A DNA stretch of 64,000 nt. Source: Engraulis encrasicolus. Taxonomy: Eukaryota; Chordata; Actinopteri; Clupeiformes; Engraulidae. Made by a program: the position numbers and the translations under genes. The notes beneath the pieces are model-generated. The model was not told where the DNA came from. It worked only from the letters and a program-made list of their open reading frames with translations, and did no database searches. Shown piece by piece: positions 33,966 to 45,099 of the stretch (its first letter is position 1; every line of letters begins with the position of its first letter). The stretch is from assembly GCF_034702125.1 (NCBI RefSeq), contig NC_085861.1, forward strand, positions 46,892,222 to 46,956,221, written 5' to 3'.

Positions 33966-35431
33966 TGTGAGTGAATGTGTATTGAGCGAGCGCTCCCAAG
34001 TGCCACCCGGCGGTTGTTTGGGTACACTGCAGCTAGGCCCGGTACGTACCGAGGTGGATGACGTGGCATTACCTCGGTAAAGGGTGTGCATTGTAGGGGG
34101 ACCGACTGTACATACCATCAGGTCCAGGTGGCGCACAGCACAGCTGTTCTTCACTGGCTCCTCCGCTGCACTGGGACAGGTCTACAGAGCAAATGGAAAA
34201 AAACAAAACAATCACAGTTAGTGCAATTCACCTTGTCTGTAATATGTTGGTCACATGTAAGAGAAATACAACTTATAAATAACCTATAGTTCCAATTTAG
34301 TTATTTTATTTAATAAAATGCAAATAAGTAGGCTACATTACACCCATACAACACAGTATCATTACTTATGTGGCTGCTATTACAGCTTAAGCACTTAACT
34401 ATTTTGTACTGTACTTATTAGGCTACCAAGTGGACTTGCTGTACAACTTATAGTAGGCCTAGGCATTTGGGTGCTAAAACAAGTCTAGACCACTGAGCAC
34501 TGCTCCTCGACACAATCTCAATGAATAATGCCATTTCCAGAGCAACACATGTAATTAGTTGTGGTCATCTCGATTTGTTGAACAAATAGGTCAAAGTTAT
34601 TGCCATCCAACAAACAAAATAACAACTTGTGATTGTGATGACGCTAGCCTAACAAGTGCAGTGGATTACTTTGCAGACCGGCGAATTTAAACATTCTAAC
34701 TTCTTTCTCATAAAGGACTAAACACAGGTAGCCTAAGTATAGGAAAGTGTGTTCAAATAGTGGCTATGTTTACACGTGAAATACAAGGTAGGCTATAACT
34801 TAACACAAACGAAGCTATACAAAAGGCTGAATGACCCAAGGCTAAAAGGCATTGCTAACGATGGTTGATTAGCATAATTCACACCTTTAATTATTTGCGA
34901 TCTCTCTAGGAGTTAAATGGAGCGTTTTTATCATCACTTTCCATCTTCCACATTTGCAAACTTCTTTCAACAACAGGTCGGTTGGAAACAGACAATGATT
35001 AGAAAGTATAGTGCAGTATCTAAACCTAAACCTTACAACAAACAAGAAGATTTGACTCACCAAATAACAAAGTCAGCTTGTTAAACTTCCATCTTGTTGC
35101 TGGCTGGCATTCAGTTTACAGAATTGTTGCTCCTCTTTGATTCGCGTGGAAGGGGAGTGGTAGCCGTTCATCACAAAGATTTTTTAAGGAGGCACGTAGA
35201 ACTAGATTTTTAAGGAGGCACTAGATTTTTTTCAAGGAAGACTATTCAGTTGTATTGACGCAATCGGCGCACTGCCACCAACAGTTTGGAGGTGGAACTG
35301 CAGTGACCATTTAAAAATTCCCCACTTCTGGTTTTCTCGCCAGGTGATTGTCAGAACAGGGGCCGTTCAGGGGCCAATCAAATTGGAGGAGGGGCCTCGG
35401 CCCCTGTGGCCCCGCCCCTAGATCCGCCCCT
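33966..35431. other. 3' part of the hAT element, no gene recognised
   Basis: A/T-rich non-coding DNA closing with the right subterminal region (AGGGGCC words and TIR). Confidence 0.5.
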
Positions 35432-35432
35432 G

Positions 35433-36403
35433 TCTAATAGGGATCAGTGCAATATTGTCAAATGCAATTCATTCATATTGTATTTTCTAATGTATTAGTA
35501 TTTGTCCCTTGCATCACCACTGCATATTTGCACATTTGAACTCACCTGACCTCAATGACCGGGATGTATATTTTATTGATCTGTATGACTATTGTATTTG
35601 TGAAAAGAGAATAAACTCCTGCCTAAGAGTGCTCCGAACCTGTGTCCTGGTTTACTAATTTGGGGGGTAATTTCACTCCTAGGTTGTCTTCCCCCACCCT
35701 AGGTGGCGTAGTCGTGCAAGAGCTGAGTTGAATTTAATTAACTGTAAACGTGCCACTGTTACATGTTGATTGAGTGAGTGTTGAGAGATTTAATCCTTTG
35801 AGTGGTACCTTTTTAAAAACATTGTCAATTGTAATGTGACAGGCACTTGCCCTTGGCCCTTTAAACCATAGATGGACCCTGATTGGTTGGCAGCCTTGCA
35901 GCTTGTCACATAGCTCCAGTGAGCCCTTTGTTTCAAATCACACTCGAGCGGTAAACGCTGAGAAGCACGTATACTTTGGCTGTGCCGGCGGTGAAATTAC
36001 TCCTTCGACACGATTTCATTACAGATTTGGATCAACTTCTAATCAAGCCACGCTGAACCCGAGGAAAATTGCGCTGAGCAACCCGTCGTATTTATTAAAA
36101 TCAGTACAGCGCAGAAGGCAACCACACTTATGAGATTCCTTCCTGGACTGAACTTTACTAAGGCAACCTAGCAGTCTCTTGCGCTGACCTGGACGGGAAG
36201 CGGTGGCACACAAGGAACGAGACAACCACTGTTGTGTTATGTAACCACAGTTTTTTTGTTAGTATTGATACACGTATTGCAAGATCTAATTCGTGAGCAA
36301 GTCAGTCAGAACGCGAAGGCCATTAGAACGCCTTTACTGGTCGCTTTGTGAGACCGCCTCCATCCTGTCTTTCTCTTCTTTTTTCTTTTTATTTTATTTC
36401 GGT
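35433..36403. other. Possible LTR end with PBS-like word; no gene recognised
   Basis: AGAGAATAAACTCCTGCC (35607) followed by CCTGGTTTACTAA resembles an R/U5 region. TGGCGTAGTCG (35704-35714) equals the first 11 bases of a tRNA-Ser primer binding site but then diverges. The same CCTRG-GTGGCGTAGTC context recurs at 37905. The supposed LTR does not end in CA, so this is weak. Confidence 0.3.
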
Positions 36404-36539
36404 CCGGCTGTGGCCAAGTAGCTTTGAAGGGGAGATAGGTGCTGCACCCCTATGGGATCCCCACCCTATAGATAAACATATGTGATACCGGGTGGGTGTA
36501 TTAGTAGTGGGGTGGGCACAGTACTTGCCACAGCCGGCC
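36404..36539. repeat. Inverted repeat CCGGCTGTGGC...GCCACAGCCGG
   Basis: Short arms of about 15 bases separated by 105 bases. An AATAAA follows at about 36582. Class unknown. Confidence 0.5.
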
Positions 36540-36607
36540 TATTCAGTTTTCTGTTTATTTTTGTTCAATTGTTTCTTTTGTGAATAAATTCAATTACTTT
36601 GCCACTT

Positions 36608-36735
36608 TCTTTCGTTATTTAAGAGTAAGAGTAAGAGTAATTTATTTGTCACATACAACCCTAGCTTAAGCTAGCATGCAGTGAAATGAGAGTTGGTAAC
36701 TCCATATGTGCAGAAAAATATAAATTACATAAATT
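36608..36735 (+). repeat. Interspersed repeat end (AGAGTAAGAGTAATTTATTTGT)
   Basis: A (AGAGTA)3 start followed by ATTTATTTGTCACATACAAC and ATGCAGTGAAATGAGAGT resembles a common fish interspersed repeat. The other end type (GAAGCTGTTACTGTGTCTGT) is seen at 45975. Class uncertain. Confidence 0.5.
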
Positions 36736-36766
36736 AATTATACATCATAAAAAGTAGTTTTCTTAA

Positions 36767-37176
36767 AGGGACAGTTTGGTCAATTTCAACATGCAGTTGT
36801 ATTGCTCACGCTACGCTTGACTTGTCAGTACCTGGTGATGCCACATTTTTCGGCTCAGCCCTTTCCGAGATATGAGCAATTCTAATGGGGGCAGCGTTTG
36901 TTTACATTTTTAAAAAATGAAACATAGGCCAACTCCAAATATTTTCCCAAAAGGTACTGCTGTTTGCTAGTTGTCTGCTGATGTTTTATAGCCTTTTGGA
37001 TGTTTTTGGGAATAAATAAAAATGTTTTTTTGAAATGTAAACAAAGAGCTGCCCCCATTACAATGACAAGGATCTCGGAAACGGCTGAAGAAGAAGAAAA
37101 AAAAATCTCAGGCACTGACAAGTCCAGGGTAGTGTGAGCATTACAACTGCATGTTGAAATTGACCAAACTGTCCCT
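36767..37176. mobile_element. TTAA-flanked inverted-repeat element, Kolobok-like MITE (410 bp)
   Basis: Arms of about 75 bases begin AGGGACAGTTTGGTCAATTT and are flanked by TTAA on both sides (36763-36766, 37177-37180). TTAA duplication with AGGG termini points to Kolobok rather than piggyBac, whose ends start CC. The interior is A/T-rich with no transposase. Confidence 0.75.
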
Positions 37177-38009
37177 TTAATTGTCCATAGCTGTGTAGAC
37201 TCAACAACAAGGTGAAGTGCTCTCTGTGAAGTGAACGTAGGCGTGGCAATGCACTGGCGCAGCTGTTGAAAAAGTCAGATGGTCATAGGGAAGACCTGCG
37301 CTTCCGTTGAGGCGTGATGATGAACTCTTCCGTTGAGGAGTGTTGAACTCGCTTAGTGGCAAAATGGCATCCTCACGACACTAGCTGATCACTGCGAGGC
37401 AAAGCGCAGTCCAATATCCACCCACCAACGTGTGTGAAGTTGTCAGTTCACCGCTGGTCGATCGAGGCTTTTCCACTCCGATTCGCGTTTGGCATTCCCG
37501 TCTCCATGGAGAGTTCCGCAACCGCGTCGTCTCATCTGACACAATCCGCGGTTTAAATTAAGAAAAACAACCGAAAACATTGTGAAGACAGCACTTAAAA
37601 GTACCTTTTCTCTCACGCAGTCACGGCAACTCAAGTTCATTTTAAAATATGGTCTAATACCATATAAAAGTTGCACAGTTGTGGGAGTTACCAGTAAGGC
37701 AGCCAAACAATGCAGCGCCATAGCAACAACTGCGCATCTTTGAACAGCAATTTAATAAAACGTATATATTTTTTTAACACCAGCCTCCTTCCTTTTTTAA
37801 ATTCATTTCATTGAATACCCTTGACCTGTTGAGTACCCACTAGTGGCCATTGGTGGGGTTACAGTAATAAAAATAAAGTATTCCATTTTGTATTGAGAGT
37901 ACCCTGGTGGCGTAGTCATGCAATTGTTCCTCTTTAAAGAACAAATTTTATTCAACCCTTTCACCTTTACGACCAAGGCTACACACACTACAACATATAT
38001 TAGCTGAAT
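37177..38009. other. No gene recognised
   Basis: Non-coding. It includes ACAGTAATAAAAATAAAG and CCTGGTGGCGTAGTC (37903-37917), matching the PBS-like context at 35700. Confidence 0.4.
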
Positions 38010-38115
38010 CTCAAATGGTGCACTTGTGCACTTCAGTGTCCATGTTTCAGTGTGTATGGGAGATTAGTTACGCACTGAAACATAGTGCAGGAAGTGCACA
38101 AGTGCGCCATTTGAG
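38010..38115. mobile_element. Short palindromic MITE (106 bp)
   Basis: CTCAAATGGTGCACTTGTGC at the left is mirrored by GCACAAGTGCGCCATTTGAG at the right, with further pairing inside (CACTTC, GTTTCAGTG). It directly abuts the 5' LTR of the gypsy element, where the first nine LTR bases are missing. Confidence 0.75.
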
Positions 38116-38633
38116 TAGGACTGAAGGCAGAGTAGTTCTGTAATTCATTTTCCCTTTTGAATGGTTGTCTTCCAACCCCCTCCTGTGTATGCGTTGGCCT
38201 TAGCGCAAACGTGATTGGTTCATTAGGCGCTGGCATCTATATGGGCACCTGGGGTCCTTAGGCAGGTAGCATTCCTCCGGTGTTAGCTGGGAGCTGTGTG
38301 GCTGGCGGCGTTTGGTTGGCGTGTGTTTCACCCTAAGGTATGCAGCGGTTTCATTTTACTTTATCGGGGTTAATCTGTGATGGTACTTTTGCGGAGCACT
38401 AAATTCTACTGTTTGGTTGGTTTAGGGGGAAATAGCCGGGAGCCTCTTGCCTGGTGCTTGCAGCGTTATCTGCTGCATTGGTACAGCGTCTGGCTGAGTG
38501 TGCGACTGTTGATGGAGGCACGACTGCCTAGGCATCCGTATGAGGTGCATCAAGGTATGCTACCGTTTTGGTTGCTGCCATGTCTCCTTGTTTGTAAGCG
38601 TAAGCGTTCAGCAGTGTAATGATCGCTCTCTTG

Positions 38634-38715
<82 letters not shown>

Positions 38716-39342
38716 TTAACCAGTGCCGGTCTGAGTAGAAGAAAAGATAGCCACAGGTATGTTATAACTTACGCAAAAGTGTTGTGTTCTGATAACCCTC
38801 TTGTTCTCATTGCCTGTCACTATCTCCGGGGAGATATTGGTAATTTTGTAAACGTTGATAGTTAACTAATTCTGATTAGTCAACTTCATAGTGGAGTTTT
38901 ATTGACAAAGTTGTACATCCTTGTGTTTTATACGGGGAATGAAAGTATTATGTCTGTGTGGTAATGGTTTTTGTATTTCTCTTTTTTTTTTCTTTTTTTC
39001 TTTCCTGATTCAGATCAACTCCTGGTCTGCACTCGGCCCTATTGGGTAGGCCTACTAGCGGTGGCGGTCTTAGGGCATAGTCTTCGTATTACCAGTCACC
39101 AGTAGTAGAGTGAAATAGTGAACCCTGAGTGGTCAAGTGTGTTTAATTGTAAACTTAAGGTTGCAGTGTACATGCTCTGACGGTGTTGTACCAGAAGGGT
39201 TGTTTCCCCTCTCGTGTGTAAAAAAGCTTGCAGTGCTTGAATATTCTGAATTATTTGTGGTCTGCCTTAAGGGGTTTGTTTCCCGTCATGTGTGTAATGG
39301 AGACCGAGCCCTAGCCTGTCACCGTTCTGCTGAGTTGGCTGG
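38116..39342 (+). repeat. 5' LTR of the gypsy element (both ends missing)
   Basis: It corresponds to 42941-44174 of the 3' LTR. It lacks the first nine bases (TGTAGCGTG) and the last about 167 bases including the polyadenylation signal. It carries a longer (CT)n (38636-38711) and lacks an about 60-base block present in the 3' LTR (43505-43566). Confidence 0.9.
38636..38711. repeat. CT microsatellite in the 5' LTR
   Basis: About 75 bases of nearly pure (CT)n; the same site in the 3' LTR has only about 30. Confidence 0.95.
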
Positions 39343-40396
39343 CCTTGACAGCCAGGTAATTAGGGAGAGCTCCAGCCCCTACTCCTCCCCCATTGTCCTT
39401 GTAACCAAAAAGGACGGCAGTCTCAGGCTTTGCGTTGATTATCGCCAGTTAAACTCCAAGACCTGTCGTGATGCCTACCCCCTCCCCAGGATAGAGGAGT
39501 CACTGGATGCGTTGTCAGGGGCCAGGTGGTTTTCCACTTTAGACCTTGCAAGTGGGTACCATCAAGTTCCAGTGGCGGAAAAGGACAAGCACAAGACTGC
39601 CTTTTGCACCCCGTTCGGCCTTTTTGAATTTAATAGGATGGCTTTTGGCCTCTGCAACGCATCCAGTACCTTTCAGCGCCTCATGGAGCGTATATTCGGG
39701 GATTGCCGATACCAATCTGTTCTCCTGTATCTTGATGATGTCATCATTTTTTCCTCCTCGGTCGAACAACACCTTGAGCGGCTGGAAGAGGTGTTCCGGA
39801 GGCTGGACGAGCAAGGACTGAAGGCTAAGCTGTCAAAATGCAAATTCTTTCAGCGTGAGGTGAGCTACCTGGGGCACGTCGTCTCTGCTGAGGGGGTATC
39901 CACCGATCCGTCTAAAATTGAAGTAGTAAGGGAGTGGAGGCGTCCAGGCCACCTTGCAGAGCTCCGGTCCTTCCTGGGCTTTGCGAGTTATTATCGTCGT
40001 TTTGTGGAGGGATTTGCCAAGATTGCCGCCCCTCTACACCAACTGGTGGGAAAGCTCAGTGGGCCCCGGCGGAAGGGGAAGAGTCCACCCCTCCCCCTGG
40101 ACACGGCGTGGGATGACTCTTACGAGCATGCGTTTGAGGTCCTGAAGAAGAAACTCACCTCTGCCCCTGTGTTGGCCTACGCCGACTTCCAGAAGCCCTT
40201 CATATTGGAGGTGGATGCCAGCCATGGTGGGCTTGGGGCCATCTTGTCTCAAGAACATGGGGGAAAGGTCCGGCCAGTGGCATTTGCCAGCCGTGGACTC
40301 AAGCCAACTGAGAAGAACATGGAGAATTACAGCTCCATGAAGCTGGAACTCCTGGCAGTAAAGTGGGCCGTTACAGAGAAGTTCCGAGAGTACCTG
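39343..40396 (+). pseudogene. pol: Gypsy pol fragment: reverse transcriptase and RNase H start
   Basis: The frame is open from upstream LTR DNA (from 39137) to a TAG at 40409-40411 inside the inserted solo LTR. Visible motifs in order are VIRESSSPY, LRLCVDYRQLN (fingers), FSTLDLASGYHQ (first catalytic Asp region), the CTPFGLFEF block, YLDDVIIFS (YxDD, 39728-39739), LSKCKFF and YLGHVVS. Then come the thumb/connection and RNase H with ILEVDASHGGLGA (Asp codon 40214-40216) and SSMKLELLAVKWAV. The N-terminal part of RT, protease and gag are absent. The first about 69 residues of the long open frame are LTR-derived and meaningless as protein. This is a retroelement polymerase relic, not a host gene. 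Confidence 0.92.
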
Positions 40397-40919
40397 TGTG
40401 GAAGATTTTAGATATCCAATAATGTGTTTAGTTGATGTAACTAAAGATTTTATAGAAGTGTAGTGTAGGTAAAAGTTGTGTGTGGTCAGCAGATGGACTG
40501 TAGCTTACAGGAGACGGTAAGTCTGCTGTTGGTCTAAAAGTGTTGGTCCTAGGCAGTGTCATGACCTTATTGGGCTGTCCAGTGTTGAGTCAGCAAAAGA
40601 AGAAGTCTCTCTAAAAAGTGTAGTGTGCAAGTTTTACCAGGTTAGGATTCCATGTAAGGAAGTCAGATAAGTGGTAGCATGTGGTATAAGAAGACTAGGG
40701 ATTCTTTGAGATTCAGAGCTAACACGTAGGACGCCGAAGGCCTGCTCTCGCTGTACTGGGTGTGACTGAGAAATAAAGACTCCACGACAACTTGTTCCTT
40801 TCTCCTGTCTCTCCTTGGCTCATCTGCTGTGGTTCCTCAGATCTGCGTTATCTACAAAAGGTGCAGTGATAATCTTTTATACAATTATGGTATTATTATT
40901 TAATTGAAAATCCACAACA
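40397..40919 (+). mobile_element. Solo LTR (523 bp) inserted in the RNase H region
   Basis: It begins TGTGGAAGATTTTAG, ends AAAATCCACAACA, and is flanked by a 4-bp duplication CCTG (40393-40396, 40920-40923). An AATAAA at about 40770 stands before CTCCACGACAACTTG, as expected for R/U5. The gypsy RNase H frame resumes exactly after it. It is unrelated to the host element LTR and to the TGTCAC family. The element family is not identified. Confidence 0.85.
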
Positions 40920-42732
40920 CCTGCTCGGGCACCAGTTTACCATCTTAACTGATAACAATCCGCTGAGCCATCTGCAGACGGCAAAGCTAGGTGCACTCGA
41001 ACAACGATGGGCCTCACAACTTGCCTCCTTCAACTTTGTTATCAAGTACCGCCCCGGCCAGACTAATCAGAAGGCAGATGGCCTGTCCAGGCAGTACTTG
41101 GAGCAGTTCACCTTTGGCACAGCTGTACCGGAACTGGGTCCCTTGGTTGCGAGGTGCCAGCCTTTGGCTCTGGGGGCTCACTGTGAAGAGGTTACTGCCT
41201 TGCCGGAGCGCATGCCTCAAGATCTCCAGGGCCTGCAGGAGACTGACCCTGTCATTGGGCCTGTCCGGTTGCACTTTCAAAGGGGACAGTGGCCGCGCAC
41301 TGAAGAACGTGGGTTGATGCCACAAGCCAGCCGGCGTCTTCTCCGTGAGTGGGACCGGCTGGTGGAGCGTGAAGGGGTGCTGTACCGCCTTGTTCAAATC
41401 GTGAGTGGTGGTCCAGAGGTGCCACAACTGCTGCTGCCCCAATGCCTGAAGGACGAAGTGCTGCGAAGTGTGCATGACGACCAGGGCCATCAAGGAGCAG
41501 AAAGGACCTTTGAACTCCTGCGAGCCCGCTGCTTTTGACCGAACATGTTTCAATATGTGGAGGAATGGTGCCGGAAGTGTAAGAGGTGCGTGCTGGGGAA
41601 GGGAGTGCTACCAAAGGTGCGGGCTTACTGGGGCACACTACAAGCGAGTAGGCCAAATGAAATCCTAGCCATGGACTTCACTTCCCTGGACCCTGCAAGT
41701 GATGGGAGGGAGAGTGTGCTGGTCCTTACTGACGTCTTCACAAAATATACCCAGGCCATCCCGACCCATGATCAGAAAGCGACCACTGTAGCCCGTATCC
41801 TGGTACAGCAATGGTTCTATAGATTTGGCCCGCCAGCACGGATACATTCTGACCAAGGGAGGAACTTTGAGAGCCTTGTGATTAAACAGCTCTGCCAAAT
41901 GTACGGAATCCAGAAAAGCAGGACAACTCCGTACCATCCACAAGGAAATGGTTAGTGTGAAAGGTTCAACAGGACGCTACATGACCTCCTACGCACATTA
42001 CCAGTGGCCGAGAAGCGCCGGTGGCCCCAGCACCTGCCCCAGCTCACCTACGCCTACAACACCACCCCACACCAGACCACTGGTCACTCACCATACTTTC
42101 TGATGTTTGGCCAGCACCCCAGGCTGCCCGTAGACTTCCTCCTCGGCACCAACGGTACACCTCATGAGCATGATGGCCTGGAGGAGTGGATCTGAAAACA
42201 CCAACAGATTGTGCATATGACCCAGGAACATGTCAGACAACGGGCTGCTGACCAGGCACGAAGGCGGAATCAGGGCCACAACGATCGAGTGAATGACGCT
42301 GGGTTCCGAGAGGGCCAGCTGGTACTTCTGCGTAATCATGCCCAGGGTCGGAACAAGATCCAAGACCATTGGCTTGCCAACACGTTCCAGGTACTTCGCA
42401 ATGCCGGTACTGTCTACACTGTGGCTCCCTTGGGCGGGGGGTCCTGCCGCCAGGTCCATCGGACCGAGTTAAGGGCCGTGCCAGATGGGTGGCAGCCAGA
42501 GACCGAGGGGCACGCTCACCCCGTGGCGCAGACTAAAGAACAGCGGATGGGGAGGAGACCTTCTCCTACAGAGACAGACCCAACTGATGGCGCAGTGGTT
42601 CTGTACCGTGAAGGGGGGCACCCAGAGCACTCACTCCCGGCCATCGGAGAAGGAGAAGCCCTGGCCGACGATCTGAGAGTCCACAATGCCTTGTGCTGGA
42701 TCGGACCAAGCACAAGCCCCGCCCCCAGATGA
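40920..42732 (+). pseudogene. pol: Gypsy pol fragment: RNase H end and integrase, three stops
   Basis: It resumes with the RNase H text LTDNNPLSHLQTAKLG and YRPGQTNQKADGLSR. The integrase zinc-binding HHCC follows: His codons at 41473 and 41488, Cys pair in WCRKCKRC, with a TGA at 41536-41538 between them. The catalytic core has Asp 41674-41676 (AMDFTS), Asp 41851-41853 (HSDQGRNF) and Glu 41959-41961, giving D-D-35-E spacing; a TAG at 41953-41955 sits just before the Glu. A third stop TGA lies at 42193-42195. A C-terminal GPY/F-like module (GQLVLLRNHAQGRNKIQDHW, about 42313-42372) follows. Frames are otherwise uninterrupted, so decay is recent and by substitution. Confidence 0.9.
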
Positions 42733-42918
42733 CGTGCCAGTTTCGCTGGAGGATGCACCCTTGCCTTTGCGGCGTACGACCCGAGTTACTGCCGGTTGTC
42801 ATACCAATCCCCACCGTCTTCCACAGAGCAGCGTCGTAGCCAGTGGAGAGGACGGCCCCCAAGGGGAGGGCAACCGGGAGGGAGAGTAAGCTTGTGATCG
42901 TCGGGTCGCCGATTCAAT

Positions 42919-42931
42919 TGGAGGGGGTGAA
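42919..42931 (+). promoter_or_regulatory. Polypurine tract of the gypsy element
   Basis: TGGAGGGGGTGAA lies immediately before the 3' LTR start TGTAGCGTG, the expected plus-strand primer. Confidence 0.75.
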
Positions 42932-44341
42932 TGTAGCGTGTAGGACTGAAGGCAGAGTAGTTCTGTAATTCATTTTCCCTTTTGAATGGTTGTCTTCCAA
43001 CCCCCTCCTGTGTATGCGTTCGCCTTAGCGCAAACGTGATTGGTTCATTAGGCGCTGGCATCTATATGGGTACCTGGGGTCCTTAGGCAGGTAGCATTTC
43101 TCCGGTGTTAGCTGGGAGCTGTGTGGCTGGCGGCGTTTGGTTGGCGTTGGTTTCACCCTAAGGTATGCAGCGGTTTTATTTTACTTTATCGGGGTTAATC
43201 TGTGATGGTACTTTTGCGGAGCACTAAATTCTACTGTTTGGTTGGTTTAGGGGGAAATAGCCGGGAGCCTCTTGCCTGGTGCTTGCAGCGTTATCTGCTG
43301 CATTGGTACAGCGTCTGGCTGAGTGTGCGACTGTTGATGGAGGCACGACTGCCTAGGCATCCGTATGAGGTGCATCAAGGTATGCTACCGTTTTGGTTGC
43401 TGCCATGTCTCCTTGTTTGTAAGCGTAAGCGTTCAGCAGTGTAATGATCGCTCTCTCTCTCTCTCTCTCTCTCTCTTTGCTTAACCAGTGCCGGTCTGAG
43501 TAGACTACTACTACTGTAGTGGGGTTGCCTGTGGACCCACCCCAACGCTTGTGTCTGTGTGTAACCAAAAGATAGCCACAGGTATGTTATAACTTACGCA
43601 AAAGTGTTGTGTTCTGATAACCCTCTTGTTCTCATTGCCTGTCACTATCTCCGGGGAGATATTGGTAATTTTGTAAACGTTGATAGTTAACTAATTCTGA
43701 TTAGTCAACTTCATAGTGGAGTTTTATTGACAAAGTTGTACATCCTTGTGTTTTATACGGGGAATGAAAGTATTATGTCTGTTTGGTAATGTTTTTTGTA
43801 TTTCTTTTTTTTTTCTTTTTTCTTTCCTGATTCAGATCAACTCCTGGTCTGCACCCGGCCCTATTGGGTAGGCCTACTAGCGGTGGCGGGCTTAGGGCAT
43901 CCAGTCTCCTCGTGTTAAGCTTACCAGTCACCAGTAGTAGAGTGAAATAGTGAACCGTGAGTGATCAAGTGTGTTTAATTGTAAACTTAAGGTTGCAGTG
44001 TACATGCTCTGACGGTGTTGTACCGTAAGGGTCGTTTCCCCTCTCGTGTGTAAAAAAGCTTGCAGTGCTTGAATATTCTGAATTATTTGTGGTCTGCCTT
44101 AAGGGGTTTGTTTCCCGTCACGTGTGTAATGGAGACAGAGCTCTAGTCCGTCACCGTTCTGCTGAGTTGGCTGGTAGCCGGCCGGGTACTTGGGGTTCCC
44201 CCCCCCCCCCCCCCATGTATTTGTTTGTTTATTTTCTTTCCCCTTCTGCAACACTTCCAAAGAGTCTTTTAATTGTATAACTTAATAAAAACTTGTATTT
44301 TTATACTTTTCTAAACAACCTTGTTGTGTGGATTTCTGACA
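42932..44341 (+). repeat. 3' LTR of the gypsy element (complete, 1410 bp)
   Basis: It begins TGTAGCGTG and ends TTTCTGACA. It contains a short (CT)n (about 43451-43477), a poly-C run (about 44200-44214), AATAAA at about 44284 and T-rich U5. No target duplication can be checked because the left end of the element is lost. Confidence 0.88.
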
Positions 44342-44364
44342 GAGTTCCTCTTGCTCTAAGGGTG

Positions 44365-44460
44365 TTAAAGGGACAGTTTGGTCAATTTCAACATGCAGTT
44401 GTAATGCTCACACTACCCTGGACTTGTCAGTACCTGAGATTTTTTTTTCTTCTTCTTCAT
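44365..44460 (-). mobile_element. Fragment of the TTAA-type element
   Basis: TTAAAGGGACAGTTTGGTC onward matches the right arm (reverse complement) of 36767-37176 through the AGATTTTTTTTTCTTCTTC stretch, then stops. One arm only. Confidence 0.8.
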
Positions 44461-44937
44461 TTATCATAATTCATATTCTGAGAGTTGTTGTATTCCAAGC
44501 TGATTGTGTAATATGTAGAGCCAGAAAAGAGCTTTCAAACAATACCACAGGCAACACTGACTGATATATTCAAGGCTGAATGTATAGTGTCCTACCATAA
44601 AATGTGAACCTTTCCTAGTCTGTTTCTCCCTTAATATTAGTGTCAGATTCAAACCAATGCAGTTCTGGGGTGCTACCTTGCTACTAAAAAGGCACACCAA
44701 GTATGATTGAAATCCGGATCGGTCGGGTCCCAAAGCGTCTGATTTCACGTGAAATGACCCAAATGTTTCATTAGCAAATCTAGCTGGGCTTGTTGTTTTA
44801 ACACCAAATCCTTCACTCAGCCAGCTCTGAGGTTTGAGTGAGGGTGGCCTCACATTGAGATGTGTACTGGGCCTCACTGTTACGCACCACAGTGCGATGG
44901 CCACGATCACGCCCCATCTGATCCACATGCACACACA

Positions 44938-44938
<1 letters not shown>

Positions 44939-44982
<44 letters not shown>

Positions 44983-45003
44983 TCACTCACACACTCACAC
45001 ACA
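44939..45003. repeat. CT/CA microsatellite
   Basis: (CT)n of about 36 bases passing into (CA)n-like DNA. Confidence 0.95.
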
Positions 45004-45099
45004 GTGTGCAATAAGAATACGTACTGATGACAATAAATACACACACAGCAGCAGAAGTAGTAATCAGTGGTCATACAAGTAAGGTTGTACTACTCCACA

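Larger units (their letters stand above)
26675..35432. mobile_element. Composite hAT-type element, 8.76 kb
   Basis: The left terminus is CAGTGGCGGTTCTACC and the right terminus reversed is CAGGGGCGGATCTAGG. Both subterminal regions hold repeated AGGGGCC words. The flanks are a perfect 8-bp duplication TCTAATAG (26667-26674 and 35433-35440). These are hAT hallmarks. I find no transposase frame inside. The interior instead holds shuffled tandem repeats (28001-30975), a solo LTR (28923-30001), microsatellites and unassigned A/T-rich DNA. Either a long non-autonomous element moved as a unit or a shorter element grew by nested insertion; the nested LTR with its own duplication supports at least some growth after arrival. 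Confidence 0.75.
38116..44341 (+). mobile_element. Ty3/gypsy retrotransposon, internally deleted and disrupted
   Basis: It has a 5' LTR (truncated at both ends), pol with reverse transcriptase, RNase H and integrase in that order, a polypurine tract and a complete 3' LTR. The RT-RH-IN order is Ty3/gypsy. A deletion joins the 5' LTR at 39342 directly to the fingers part of RT, removing the LTR end, primer binding site, gag and protease. Pol is also split by a solo LTR (40397-40919) and three in-frame stops. The two LTRs are very similar by eye over 1.23 kb, so insertion was not ancient. It is not functional. Confidence 0.92.

Noticed and set aside
33735..34154. Several long frames on both strands
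   Set aside because: They are produced by GA/GT and CA microsatellites.
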